A DNA stretch of 64,000 nucleotides, taken from Sphaerosporella brunnea (Eukaryota > Ascomycota > Pezizomycetes > Pezizales > Pyronemataceae). The notes beneath the pieces are model-generated. The model searched no databases and was not told where the DNA came from. It saw only the letters and a program-made list of their open reading frames with translations. Of the stretch, positions 10,341 to 20,307 are shown piece by piece. The DNA lies in assembly GCA_008704415.1 (NCBI GenBank), contig VXIS01000218.1:1-64000 (forward strand), given 5' to 3'. Made by a program: the position numbers and the translations under genes. Position 1 is the first letter of the stretch. Each line of letters begins with the position of its first letter.

Positions 10341-11078
10341 GCGTCCGCAGCAGCTCCAGCTGTATATCCCGACAGTCCGCGCTGCTCAAACCTGTCCAAT
10401 AGCAGCTCAGTTTCTGACCTTGTCGTGACTTCTCTTTTCGGGGCTGCGATTCTTTAGCGGCGCCTCGACGTCGCGTCTCTTCCTGGGGTTGTCTTTTCTT
10501 ATCGAACTCGTAGCGCCGGGCTCATAACGTGTTGACGATAGTATTTGCGCAGTGGACACTAAGAACGTAGGTGGAAGAGGTTATATTAAAGGTACAGAGC
10601 TAAGTGCGAGTTGCTGCTCCCTAGTATATCACTAGTTCATACTCGGATCTACCAGAGAGTCATACTCTATGTCTCAACAAAAGCGTCGATTGAAATGTAG
10701 AGTTCAGCTTGCCAGACCCAGAGATTAAGCATATAGAGTCGTCAGGCTGCTTAATGACATGCAAGTACGTCACGATCTGTTAAGAGGAGCTCTCGACGTG
10801 CAGAGATCTCGAAGACTCCTGAAAGGAAGTCAGATGAAGAAGAAAGAAAGACAAGTTGATTCTCGAACAAAGCAGCCTGCTGTCCCCGAATATATACTCC
10901 CCGGGCAGCCCTGATGCAACTGCGCCTAACTCGAATCATGTCGGACGTGATCTCCTAACCCTCAACCATATGGTGACGCCTGCGAACAAGCTCTGCACGT
11001 AACAATCCCAGAAAAACAACAAGAAAAGCCAGCAACATGTAGCGAAACAAGAAAACGACGCCTCATAGTATCTCTCCT
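10341..11078. other. No gene; contains a small LTR
   Basis: Apart from the LTR at 10530-10679, no coding or structural feature is recognisable. Confidence 0.4.
10530..10679 (+). mobile_element. Small solo LTR, copy 1
   Basis: 150 bp starting TGTTGACGATAG and ending CTATGTCTCAACA, so the ends form the inverted pair TGTTGA/TCAACA typical of LTRs. It is strongly similar, in opposite orientation, to 53093-53261, which has about 19 extra internal bases. The flanking pentamers (TAACG, AAAGC) do not match, so this copy has lost its target duplication or is rearranged. Confidence 0.65.
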
Positions 11079-11459
11079 TCAACCCTTCTTTGCGTTCTTC
11101 ATGGTACCCCTAACCGGATGCCTGGCTCTGCCATGACAGGCCATCCACCACACGGCCAAATTGCCAGCCTCGATCGTGCGGGGCATTCTGCGGCTCCAGC
11201 GGTCCCCATCGCCTGGGAGTACGGTAACGACCGCCGGCGCTCCCAGTTCGCGCTCCATGGCCGCCCACGCCGTCCGCGTGTCGTCGAGCCCACTGGAGAA
11301 ACGGAAGTTGTTGCTGTCCACCGCTGCGCCGCCCGCATTAACGCCCTGGAGGTATCGCACAATGACGACGATGAGGTCGCCGCCCTGTCGATAGGGCATC
11401 CCCGGCAGCATCTCCCGGCCGAGGAACCCTTTCTGCCAGATGGTTTCAACCGCCGCCAT
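11079..11459 (-). CDS. Hypothetical protein (~126 aa)
   Basis: The ATG at 11459 lies about 35 nt after a minus-strand TATA box (AAATATAAAC at 11491-11500). The frame ends at 11079. Visible segments are ETIWQKGFLGREMLPGMPYR, GDLIVVIVRYLQGVNAGG and a Trp-containing C-terminus (EAGNLAVWWMACHGRARHP). Composition is that of a compact folded protein, but no known domain is recognised. There is no signal peptide, although VVTVLP and LIVVIVRYL are hydrophobic. The promoter position and open frame support a real small gene; an N-terminal fragment of a longer spliced gene is an alternative. Confidence 0.45.
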   Translation of the reverse strand: MAAVETIWQKGFLGREMLPGMPYRQGGDLIVVIVRYLQGVNAGGAAVDSNNFRFSSGLDDTRTAWAAMERELGAPAVVTVLPGDGDRWSRRMPRTIEAGNLAVWWMACHGRARHPVRGTMKNAKKG

Positions 11460-11548
11460 CCACTGCCGCACTAGGGCAGCTCAGACAGGCGTTTATATTT
11501 TTTTCGACGTTTCTGGATTTAAGGCCAGTTTCGGCGTCAAATGGCTTA

Positions 11549-12053
11549 GGGTGCGTTTGGTTCCCGGCTTGGACCACAATCCGGGACGCTAGACCATGGT
11601 CGCAACGAGAAAATGATTTCGCGGAGTCGGTGACTGTTTGGTTGCATCACAACGTGATTCCGCGGACCATGGTTCCGCGGGTCCTGACGATTCGAAAAAA
11701 ATCGAATCTACCTCCGCGCGGACCACGATCCAACTGCCGCAAGCACCCGCAACCACAACCACCGGCAACAAGCACCCCCAACCACAACCACGCGCGATGT
11801 CCTCCCAGCTGGAAAAAGCAGAGTGGGACCGCACCAAGGATCGGTTTCTTCTAAAGTCAATGCGAAAGCAGGTGCACCAGTGAAAAAGGGCGCACAGCGG
11901 GTTTAAAAAGGAGGCAGCGGTGTCGCATCATGACTGTGGTCGCACGCTGTTTGGCTCGCAGGCAAATGACGTTTGCGCAACCGTGGTTTCACGTCATGGA
12001 TCATAGTTTGTCTGAACCACAGTTTACCCGACCACAGGCATCCAAACGCACCC
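11549..12053 (+). mobile_element. PIF/Harbinger-type non-autonomous element
   Basis: 505 bp bounded by perfect 12-bp terminal inverted repeats (GGGTGCGTTTGG at 11549-11560, its complement at 12042-12053) and flanked on both sides by TTA. A TTA/TAA 3-bp target duplication and a GGG..TGTTTGG-like terminus are hallmarks of the PIF/Harbinger superfamily. Internal sequence has further inverted motifs (CCGCGGACCATGGTTCCGCGG) and a remnant of the element's Myb/SANT-like DNA-binding protein, so it looks like an internally deleted autonomous copy. No DDE transposase remains. Confidence 0.75.
11797..11925 (+). pseudogene. Myb/SANT-like domain remnant of a Harbinger element
   Basis: From ATG 11797 the frame reads AEWDRTKDRFLLKSMRKQVH, meets a TGA (11881-11883), and continues in the same frame with KRAHSGFKKEAAV. 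This matches the pattern of the accessory Myb/SANT-like protein of Harbinger elements (W..xxD..FL.., then K..SGFK..AW). Only one helix and part of the next survive. Confidence 0.55.
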
Positions 12054-12207
12054 TTACAGACATCGATAAACAGCGGGTTGAAAATTCGGATATCCAAGTC
12101 AAAAACGCCCGTCTGAGCGTCCCTACTGAGACTGGGCGCTGCGGGTATGGGTTCATGTTCGGTGCCAGGCGCACGGCGAACATCTTCCCCGATTCGCCCC
12201 ATTGCTT

Positions 12208-12540
12208 TCAGAAAAACCGCCACCAGAAACGCGGCACGGCGTTCAAGGGCGCCATGTCGACACCCCCCGGGGGCAGGTTGTTCGAACCACGGAACCCTTT
12301 GTCGCAGTGCAGGAGCACTCTGATCAAGTTTTGGGCGTCTAGGTCCGGGATGCATGTCTGTATTCTCGCGCGGCCTCCTATCCGTGCCAGGAACTCCGGG
12401 ACAGTCTGCGACAGGTGCTGACGCAGTTGCGCCAGCCTCTCTTGGCCCCCCCGGAATTTGTGGTGGCATATGGGACAAAGCGTCAAAAATTTCGCGTCGT
12501 TTGCGGTTCGTAGCCGTGATGCTGGGTATCTCCGTGCAAG
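12208..12540 (-). CDS. Hypothetical protein fragment
   Basis: A minus-strand frame with plausible protein composition: LTLCPICHHKFRGGQERLAQ, then TVPEFLARIGGRARIQTCIP and DLDAQNLIRVLLHCDKGF, ending in Trp/Phe. CPIC followed by His residues could bind a metal, but spacing does not fit a standard zinc finger. No convincing ATG; the upstream part of the frame is low-complexity. Its end lies just outside the Harbinger element. Could be a fragment or a chance frame. Confidence 0.3.
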   Translation of the reverse strand, partial: LARRYPASRLRTANDAKFLTLCPICHHKFRGGQERLAQLRQHLSQTVPEFLARIGGRARIQTCIPDLDAQNLIRVLLHCDKGFRGSNNLPPGGVDMAPLNAVPRFWWRFF

Positions 12541-12550
12541 TAGATGAGGT

Positions 12551-13060
12551 TTGCTGGGTGTGAGAGGGGCAGAAAAGGGTTCGCCGCCCAAATCACTGTC
12601 CCTCGCAAAATCAATGTCCCCGGCGAAACGGCGTAGGGCTGGGCAAGGGTCACCGGCAAAAAGTCCTAAAAAGCCTAGAGCGGTCGTAAGGATGCCTGTT
12701 GCGTCACCCGGATCATCAGTGCCCATGGCGCCACAACAAGCCGAATTGACGGCGGAGCAATTAAAGCAGTGGTGGCCAAAGCTGTTACTCCCTTATTTAA
12801 AACCATGCACATAGAGTTAAACACCCGCACGAAAGGCTTGGAGACCCGACCACAGCGACCGGATTGCCACCGTGCAAAACCAGATTGACACCGTGCAAAA
12901 CCAGATTGACACCGTGCAAAAGGACGTTGCTGAGATCAAGGAGCACTAGCTGAGTACCGACATACGCCTGGCGACGATGGAAAACCACATGTACGCACAC
13001 GAGTTCACCGACGAAGAATTGCACCACCTGAATACGAAAGGTTGGGACCCGGTTGTTGCC
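12551..13060 (+). pseudogene. Decayed basic/coiled-coil hypothetical gene
   Basis: The first segment (to 12814) is Lys/Pro/Ser-rich with SPAKRRR and SPAKSPKKPR, like a nuclear protein, ending in ELTAEQLKQWWPKLLLPY. After its stop, another frame reads HSDRIATVQNQIDTVQNQID, a heptad-like coiled coil, then a TAG, then ATMENHMYAHEFTDEELHHL. Taken together this resembles one gene (basic tail, helix, coiled coil) broken by a frameshift and stops. An alternative is several short exons. Confidence 0.35.
12880..12943 (+). repeat. 21-bp tandem repeat, ~2.8 copies
   Basis: Unit TTGACACCGTGCAAAACCAG plus A, in phase with codons so that each unit adds the seven residues IDTVQNQ to the coiled coil of the decayed gene. 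Confidence 0.75.
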
Positions 13061-13137
13061 ACTCCACGCACCGCCGCATCCCGGATCGCTATCGACAGTT
13101 CACGATGCAGACTAGAAGCTCTCCCGCGCCAGAGAGA

Positions 13138-13222
13138 TTCTCGCCAGGCCTCGCCTTGTCTCGCGAGGCCGCCGTGATTCTCGGTCAGTCTCGCCATTCT
13201 CGAGCGGTCTCGTCTCGCGGTC
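13138..13222. repeat. TCTCG-rich low-complexity tract
   Basis: Many short TCTCG/CTCGC/CGAGGC words in 85 bp, with local palindromes (TCTCGCGAG). No coding value seen. Confidence 0.5.
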
Positions 13223-13393
13223 TCGTGTGCATCACTGATCGTGCGCTGGTTCGAGTGATGTCATCAGCGTGTGGAGCAATCTCTTAATCGCACATCTTCG
13301 ATCCTGTTGGAAACTGGCTTTCTAGGCGACTCAGAAGGAGTGATAAGGCGTGTGATACGAGGAGTGAATGTTATCTAGTGAAGCTCGGAGTGG

Positions 13394-13402
13394 TATATAT
13401 AA
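13394..13402 (+). promoter_or_regulatory. TATA box of the Cys-rich gene
   Basis: TATATATAA about 155 nt upstream of the start codon at 13554. The sequence between is pyrimidine- and CA-rich (TTCTCTTTCCCATCACCATC), typical of fungal transcription start regions. Confidence 0.5.
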
Positions 13403-13553
13403 GCTTCGATTAGCATGTTAGATCCAATTCTCTTTCCCATCACCATCCTCCACGCTACGGCCATCCAACCAGCTTAAGCTACGATCTGCCTACCCATCCT
13501 ACATTTCCCATTCTAAACGATCATCCCACCACTCAAAGGAACCGCCATATACG

Positions 13554-14030
13554 ATGTCCACGAAACGTTGCGAAGTCTGTGCCCAAGATGGCTGCGCGGC
13601 CAACAATAGCAGACACCTGAGAATGGTAAGCGCAAAGCGATGACTCATTCAATCCTGCCTTGGACTGACAAACGAACAGACGCACCACATGTACTTTTGT
13701 GCCGACCACGGGAAGTACGTGATGGCACTGGCGTACGTCAATCAGAGTACTGGCGATCTTGAGTGCGGCTGCAGGCAACGCTTGCGGATTGGCATATCCA
13801 CTGGTTGGTGGAAGAAGCTGTCGACCGCTCAGAAGTCGTTGAAACGCGCGCGTGAGGCTAAGGCTGCCATGTCTGCTGAGGACGACAATGACTTCGCCAA
13901 CTTCACGACTGAGCTCGGCGGCGACGAGGCTGAGGACGTCGAGGATGACTTAGCCGATGTGCTTGCGGAGCTCAACATCGCTGGGAACGAGGCTGAGGTC
14001 GGCGATTGTGACGGCGCAAGATCGGGTTAG
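13554..14030 (+). CDS. Two-exon Cys-rich protein with acidic tail (140 aa)
   Basis: Exons 13554-13625 and 13680-14030 are separated by a 54-nt intron (GTAAGC..CTGAC..ACAG); joining keeps the frame. The encoded protein starts MSTKRCEVCAQDGC, then RM/THHMYFCADHGKYVMALAY around the splice site, and GDLECGCRQRLRIG. Cys and His spacing (C-x2-C-x4-C, then H-x-M-Y-x-C-x2-H, then C-x-C) suggests a small metal-binding fold. Residues 85-135 are strongly acidic (AEDDNDFANF, DEAEDVEDDLADVLAEL). A broken paralogue with the same gene structure and intron length is 4 kb downstream (17547-18296). I do not recognise the family; DNA, RNA or protein binding in the nucleus would fit but is inference. Confidence 0.65.
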
Positions 14031-14057
14031 GTATGGAGGTGTTGGCTCGGCACTAGG

Positions 14058-14093
14058 GCACAGTTGGGGTTGTGGGCACAGTTGGGGTTGTGG
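14058..14093 (+). repeat. 18-bp perfect tandem duplication
   Basis: GGGCACAGTTGGGGTTGT occurs twice back to back just after the stop of the Cys-rich gene. Confidence 0.7.
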
Positions 14094-14218
14094 ACCACAT
14101 ATAGAGGGGCTTCGTTCTGTTTTTGTGTCCTTTCTTTCTAACTGAACCTGTGTAATACAATCTAAGTACCTTCGTTCACCTCCTCGAATCTTGTTTCGAA
14201 TCTCGTGCTCGGACCTCT

Positions 14219-14270
14219 CGATCCTCGTATCCGATCCTCGTATCCGATCCTCGTCTCAGATCCTCGTCTT
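14219..14270 (+). repeat. 13-bp tandem repeat, four copies
   Basis: Unit CGATCCTCGTATC, with the last two copies diverged. It lies upstream of the charged frame that follows. Confidence 0.7.
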
Positions 14271-14329
14271 CGACCGAAAACCCTTATCCACACGAGTACC
14301 TTGGGCCTCTTCAGCCTACCCTCCAGCTC

Positions 14330-14828
14330 CCTCCGTTACAGCGATGGCTTCGCTGATTTGCCTGCCGAGGGCAAACTCGCGGGCAAGCAGGCCGAGGATC
14401 ACTCCACGTTTCGGCCCAGACGGTATGGCTCGGCCCCAGCGAGGGGTGCTGATGCCACAACCCCAAAGGAGCCGAGACCGCGGATCATTGTCCGGACCGA
14501 GCCTGTCGATCCTGAACATCTCAACGAGCTGGTTCGCAAGCAGAGGGATACGGAAGATCGCCAACGGCAACTCCAGCAGCAGGACGACGCACGGGCGGCT
14601 GACGAAGGTGCGCAAGAGATTGCGACCTGGGACAAGGCGCTCATGAGAAACCGTGTCGCCAGCATTGCATGCATCCGACTGCTGCAACAGGATAAGACCA
14701 TCAGGTGGACACCAGCCAGGCGGCTACTAGTTATCAACCTCCCTTCGGCATCTCGTAGTTTTGCCCGCCTGTCCGGTCGTCCCCTGCGCACCGCGCATGG
14801 TGCCATCGCACTATCACCAAAAGTGTAA
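14330..14828 (+). CDS. Hypothetical charged helical protein fragment
   Basis: The plus frame gives a charged, helix-forming stretch: PRIIVRTEPVDPEHLNELVR, then KQRDTEDRQRQLQQQDDARA and EIATWDKALMRNRVASIACI. This composition recalls a coiled-coil or Gag-like segment, but no domain is diagnostic. No in-frame ATG precedes the conserved-looking part; an ATG at 14344 is in a different frame. The tail after about 14740 is less protein-like. Possibly an exon of a gene whose 5' end is upstream, or a retroelement fragment. Confidence 0.3.
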
Positions 14829-14829
14829 A

Positions 14830-16333
14830 TCCACGAGCGCCCCCTGGCGACCCAGGGATGGACCGCTTTTCTTTTGCCGTGCCACATTCAGTTATAGACC
14901 CGATTTCTAATATGTGAGCTTGCTTTCGAATCCATTGTTACTACTAGGTTGTCTGGCGTCCGCAACCTCCCAGGCGTCATAGTACGCCCGTCCACGTAAC
15001 CCGCCATGAGTCCTAGAAGCATCCGTCCGGGGACATTGCGCCTCCACGGGAATAGCATAGCCTCTTTAGACCAGCAACTGCATTAACACAAAAGAAAGCC
15101 GGCATATCAAACCCATGCCAGGTGATTCTCCGCACTTGGAGGTCTACGCTACGGAGTTGACACGGCGTTGTGCAGATTGAGCAGGGCAATGCGACTGCTG
15201 CCAACGCCTGCGTTTTCCCAACGCCCCACTCGATGTAGGGCGCGGTGTCATAGGAGGGTATCTACGCAAGTTTGGTTCGGGCCTTGCCTGCAGCGCTGGC
15301 ACAGTGGAAATACAACCAGGTTTCGAACACGATCTCACTCCCTATCAGTTGAAAGGCGGTTAGGTCTAAGCCAGACTGGCTGCCTGGGTATCTCAACACC
15401 GCGGGGTCGACGCCCACCATTTTTCCGTGCGCTCTGTGGAACCCACGTCCAGATGATGGAGAGCCTGCAGGGCAGGGGAACCGGTACTGGGACAGGAGTC
15501 CCAGGAATCAGTAATTTACCTCCAAGAATGGTTGATCAGGTCATTGCTGGACAGTTTTGTGCGTTCGCTGATGACGTGAAGGGCGGAATTATCGGTCATT
15601 GTCCCGGTTTGCTGTGTTCTCTGGTTTTCTGTCGGTTGTAGTTGCGGTTATGGAATCTGGACCTTTATGTAAAAACGTGTTCGGCCACTTTAGTCACATA
15701 AATAACCCCCAAGAAAATAAAATTATAACTGCTAAAAGGCGGTCAAAATGCGGCCATTGAAAGATCGATTGGATGATGCAGCAAATCAGCCTGTTCAATT
15801 TTGGTCCCCTGCAATGCATACGTCTGTTACAACCCCGATGCGGCCATGACAACCGACCTCCATTTCCACCACCGCAGATGAGATGCAACTAAGCACGTCA
15901 GAGGTGTGTATTCAGAGGAGAACAGCGTGTTCGTAGCGCTGTCACTGCGGGAGAGGCCTGCGGCCGCTTTTGTAGCCGAGCGATGACAGTCGAGTGGATA
16001 GCCAGCCGCAGAGTTGAAAAGACTACCCGCGTCTTGACACTTCACCGGAAGAGTTCAATCACCGGCTGCTGTGGGTATACTTCAAGCCATGTCAGTGACC
16101 GAAAGCTAAGCGCCAACTAAGCAACCACAACAGGCGATCAACAAGACAGCCAGATGCCTCCAAGTCGCGGCGGCATACTGCGAGCCTTCAGTTTTATCAT
16201 CGCCTCGGTCGTGTCACAAACTGGACTGTAATGAGTGCCTTGCGGGAAGTGACAGATTTTGCGCGGGAGTTGCTGGAAGCTGCAGCAGAAGACCCGGAAG
16301 CGGAATGTCAATTGCAGGGTACGGCAGACCAGG
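14830..16333. other. No recognisable gene
   Basis: Only short frames on both strands without domains, splice-joined frames or repeats that I could support. Confidence 0.4.
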
Positions 16334-16570
16334 CGGTCAATAGTCCGGCCGGCCGCCAGGTCAAACGGGGCCCCATGGAGTGGGTCAGGTCGGTCCAGTG
16401 ATGTGGCAAGCCCGACAGATTCGGCCTGGATATCTGGTAGGTGCCGGCCTGCCCGGTATCCTGAATTAAGGTCTGGTCGGTCATTGTGCCGAATGCGGGG
16501 CCACCAAAAGCGCTAATCGTTCGGTGCTCGTTGCGCCGCAGCTAAAGTGCCGATCGCAATCAAAAGACTG
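16334..16570 (+). repeat. Dispersed ~240-bp repeat, copy B
   Basis: Same orientation as 1338-1580. The two share the start CGGTCAATAGTCCGGCCGGC and the end CAAAAGACTG, with scattered substitutions and small indels between. Confidence 0.75.
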
Positions 16571-17112
16571 CGAACAGCGGGCGGGGGAGATGGAGGGGTA
16601 GCTGGAGGTCTTTCAGGTGCTTGAATCTGGATCGGGCGTTCATTTTTCTTTCCGTGATGTATGTGTAAGCAACAAACTACAGATGCCTGCCGGGCCCGCC
16701 GGGCGCCGGATACGTCTGGGCGTGGCGGGTGCCCGTAGGGGCCTGGGACTGGATCCAAAAAGCCTGGTCCAAACGGGCCGTGATTTCAAACCCCCGTTTC
16801 AATCAGTCCGGTTCAGGCCGCACTCAAAGCCGGACTGGCCCAACTTTTGACAGCCCTGCTGTCAGTCATGTCCATATACTGGACTCACCCGTGGTGGATT
16901 TTAGCCGGACTTTTGACAGCCCTGACACCGCCTACAACGCCATCCCATCACAACTACAACCACAATAGTAAACACCTTCGCAATACGGCTTCCCAAACCC
17001 TGCAAGTTCTGCCACTGCCTGAGTGCAGCAATCAATTATTCTCGGCATCTGAGAAATGTAACATCTACCATGATCACCTATCTCACATACTCACAGACAA
17101 CCAGAATTGCAT
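16571..17112. other. Mostly unassigned sequence
   Basis: A 16-bp phrase ACTTTTGACAGCCCTG occurs twice at about 16842 and 16909. No gene is recognised before the duplicated block. Confidence 0.35.
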
Positions 17113-17533
17113 GACCTTGGCTAAAGACAACGGCGATTTCGGCCTTATTCGGCCGCGTAAGAACGAGCAGAAGTTCTAAGTTCTGCACGTCAAGTTCATC
17201 GTCGACCAAGGCCGGCATATCTACCATTCCACGCAGCATTCCGGTACGGCCAGTCAGTGGCCGAGAGTTCTGACAGTCGCGTTTAACTCCCTGTCGCTAA
17301 ATAACCGGTACCCTGATGTCTTCGCCAGGCTCCGAACGGTTGCACGACCGATCAACCTCTACCGGTTTGGAAATACTATCTGGGCGATGACCATAGCTGA
17401 AGACTACGGCAATTTCGGCCTTGTTCTGCCGGGTAAAAACGAGCAGAATTTGAATCTTCTGCTCTTCATGTTCGTCGTCGACCAGGGCTGGCAGATCTAC
17501 CATCCCACGCAGCATTCCGGTTCCGCCAGACCC
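17113..17533 (+). repeat. Duplicated ~145-bp block, 276-bp period
   Basis: Block 1 (17113-17257) and block 2 (17389-17533) both encode, on the plus strand, FGL..P.KNEQ, then VDQG..IYH.TQHSG. Block 2 stays open whereas block 1 has a stop after KNEQKF. Differences concentrate at third positions in parts of the block, suggesting it was once coding. It lies directly before the Cys-rich pseudogene and may belong to its N-terminal region. Confidence 0.6.
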
Positions 17534-17546
17534 ACCATTTATACGT

Positions 17547-18296
17547 GTGCCCCCACGAACACCACTATCGTCGAGCGTTGTCTTAAGTCGCCGCAACAAC
17601 CGCAAATCTTCCTTGCGGCCATCAAATCTCTACCTGAACGTTGGAAACGCCAACTGGTGGTCATCAGTTGAAGACACGGGCAGATCGCTTGCTGGGACGC
17701 CTGCTGTCTCGGCACCCTTTGAGGAGCTCCCAAAGAAGGAAACGTGTCGTGAATGCAGAGAAGTGGGAGTCAACTTAACCGAACAAATGAGGGTGGTATG
17801 TTCGATTAAATAGTTGGCCAGACTCGACTGTTGCTAACACCAGTGCTAGAATTACCACATGTACGTCTGCCGTGCTCATCGGTACAGGTACATCAAGGCG
17901 ACAAGATGCCACAGTCATTGGATCCATCTTGGATGTTCCGGCGGGCACTGCCGAGTGGCACTCCATCAGGGATGCGCTCCGTAGTGGCTGTCGGAGGCGG
18001 CGGCGGAGGCGGCCACGAAGGTGCTTGCCAATGTCAACGAGGATGCAAATGAGATGCAGGAGGAGGAGGACTCTGAGGATCAGGAGGAGGATGAGCGGGA
18101 GGAGGAGGAATGGGGTGCGTTTTCGGACCACGTCGCGGCGGAGAAGGACGCCGAGGAGGAGGATGAGGAGAAGGACGCCGAGGAGGAGCATGAGGAGAAG
18201 GACGCCGAGGAGGAGGAGGAGGAGGAGGAGGAGGAGGAGGCCGAGGAGGAGGTAGTCCTACCGAAATATCGGAGTACAGGATCTACTCGACAATAA
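17547..18296 (+). pseudogene. Broken paralogue of the Cys-rich gene
   Basis: An upstream frame ends KKETCRECREVGVNLTEQMR plus V at a 54-nt intron (17796-17849, GTATGT..GCTAAC..TAG). The next exon starts NYHMYVCRAHRYRYIKA, matching THHMYFCADHGKYVMA of the gene at 13554, whose intron has the same length and position. The exon-2 frame then meets a TAG at about 17980. A second frame in between reads VIGSILDVPAGTAEWHSIRD, which aligns better with the intact gene, and the original frame resumes with ANVNEDANEMQ and a long Glu/Asp tail. Two compensating frameshifts, or a single nonsense codon, would explain this. The acidic tail is expanded by a GAG repeat. Confidence 0.6.
18055..18252 (+). repeat. 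GAG-rich trinucleotide expansion
   Basis: Imperfect (GAG)n with a longer unit GAGAAGGACGCCGAGGAGGA repeated three times, encoding EEKDAEEE-type repeats of the acidic tail. Confidence 0.8.
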
Positions 18297-18459
18297 CAAC
18301 CTCTTGACTTGGAGCGGGAACATAAACTTCCCGCTCCGTTAGATAGCTGATTGGGTGGCAAATATAAAAGTTTATTTTTTTCGAAACATTCGATGATATT
18401 CCACCATGCAACGTGACCGCGCCGACAACGTCAAGAACGCCGAGAACGCCAAGGGATAT

Positions 18460-19377
18460 TTAATCCGACTTGAGAGCCTGCGAATGTTCAGAGACCGATT
18501 GAGGGGGGCAGCAAAGCGGCTGGAAGGGACAGGGGAGCCACCAGCGCACTAGAGAAGGAAAGGTGGAGGAGTCCACAGCATCACCGGAGGGAAAGAAGCG
18601 GCCGGGGAGGCCGGGAAAAACGAGAGGAGGCCCAGAGTACCGCCGGAGTGGAATGACTGGCCGGCGCACCAGAGAAAGAGAGGAGGAAGGTTCAAAGCAC
18701 CAACGGCACTGAATGAGTGTGAGCTTAGGATATCGTAAGGAAGACAGAGACAAACAAGGAAACCTTTTTACTTCTGTCTGCGCTTTACCCGAGGCTCTAA
18801 AGGCTCTGGGTTCTATAGCGCACGTTTCCTGCATTTCCTGCTCAGTACAACTCCTGCGAGCATTTTTCGTCACCGGCAGTGTGGAGCGGCGCTGCAGCAC
18901 AGGGCCCGGCGATTGTTGAAGGCGCTGCAGCCAGGGGCTCAGCGCTGCGGGCAGGCGATCGAGCAATGGGCTCGGTGATGCTAGAATCTGACTGAGTGGA
19001 CCAGCACTGACATGTAACCCCCCATCTACGGGTGCATGGCATGACGGGCTTTGTGATGCGAGGATCCTGCTCAATCGGACCGCGTGGCTTTGGGGTGAAG
19101 GCTGCGGTAGAATTTGACTCAATGGGGCCGCATTGGGTCGTCCACTGGATTCCCGGTTGGGCTCAGTTACGGGAGAAAGGCGGCGAAACATCTTGTCATT
19201 TCCGGAGGTCGGTGACTTTGCGGAGGTCGGTGAACTTGCGGAGGTCGGTGAATTGCGTCGGTACAGCATCACGGCGACGTCGACCCCCACAACATCAAGC
19301 AAAGCTTTTCGGCCCGGACCGCCTGACTCCATGTCAGTGTCAGATTCTGGTTCTGGCTTCGCTATGTACAGATCCAA
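18460..19377 (-). other. Long minus-strand open frame of doubtful coding status
   Basis: A 305-residue frame, Ser/Pro-rich with SPTSA and LSQIL..SPSP repeats in its first half and an unlikely Cys/Trp-rich end. It is in the same frame as the hAT-like segments upstream (19405-20040), separated by one TGA. It might be a degenerate tail of that gene or a chance frame; no domain supports it. Confidence 0.25.
19201..19256 (-). repeat. 18-bp tandem repeat, three copies
   Basis: Unit CGGAGGTCGGTGAACTTG, in phase with codons, giving the SPTSASSPTSAKSPTS run on the minus strand. Confidence 0.7.
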
Positions 19378-19404
19378 CTTCGCGCGTGACCATCCTTCGA
19401 CACA

Positions 19405-20040
19405 TCACTCTATGTCCGTCAAATCGTATCCCAAATCGAAGTCTTCTTCTTGCTGCGCATCCATCCGCTCACCCAATGCCTGGCGCTCCACCTGCATGTC
19501 TCTGGCGCTGTCTGCAGCATCCCCGCGTGGGGCAAGGTTCTGATCCAGGCCGTAGAGTTCCCTGTCGTCGACGGTCTTTTGATTGAGCCAATTCTTGACC
19601 AGTAGCACCGCACTGCTGGATTCTTCAAGAAGCCGGTTCCGCATCTTTGTTATTACATCTCCCGCCCTGCCGAGTGCAATCTAGTCAGACAAGCGGTAAC
19701 AAAGTTAACAATCCTTTTTTTCGTTGTGAAGTTGGATTATATCCCTTTGCACGGTACGACGTCTGACAAGTGGCACTTGAGACTGCATAGAGCGACCCAG
19801 CTTCTGGAAGGTGGGGTATTCAACGATGAAGAACGCCGAGCTTGATTCAATACAAAATTCTGCTAAAAGGCGATGGTAGACTTCAGCCTTAAATGATTCG
19901 TCCGCTGGACGTTCAGATAGACCATACATGGTGGCTTTAGCCCACGGATTTGAAGCCTGCACGAATGTTTTTCGTATTTCTTTGATCATCTGGTGCTGCG
20001 TCGGATCTTCAGATGATGAATCTCGACATGTCGTTTCCAA
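19405..20040 (-). pseudogene. hAT-like transposase N-terminal remnant
   Basis: The first segment (20040-19705) contains FKAEVYHRLLAEFCIESSSA, then FFIVEYPTFQKLGRSM and PLVRRRTVQRDIIQLHNEKK. This follows the N-terminal pattern of hAT transposases (..RWIVADDQPFxxVE..EFRxLL...IPSRxTVxRDI). After stops, the same frame resumes at 19644-19405 with VLLVKNWLNQKTVDDRELYG and a Gln/Asp-rich tail. That second part resembles the minus-strand gene at 24745-25170 (KIWLNHKRLGDWELHAI). The catalytic domain is missing between them. Assignment of the second segment to hAT is uncertain. Confidence 0.45.
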
Positions 20041-20307
20041 GCGCTTGTAGTTCTATACTCAGCCGTGTACGGTCTCCAGGTCTTTTAACCGTGACAGCAG
20101 CACACAAGGTGCTTTGCCTGCTCAATTGGTGTGGGTCCTGCACTATGAGAGCTCCCAGCCTGTGTTTTTTGTCTCTTGGATGGCCTAACTGGTTGCGGAC
20201 TGTATGGCTTGGAGTTGACAATTTGTGAGCCCGCTCAGGATTCGCGCCGCAGCAGCTGTGTACTGAGTATCTGGCCCGCCCCAAACGCCATCTAGGTACT
20301 TCTCCCA

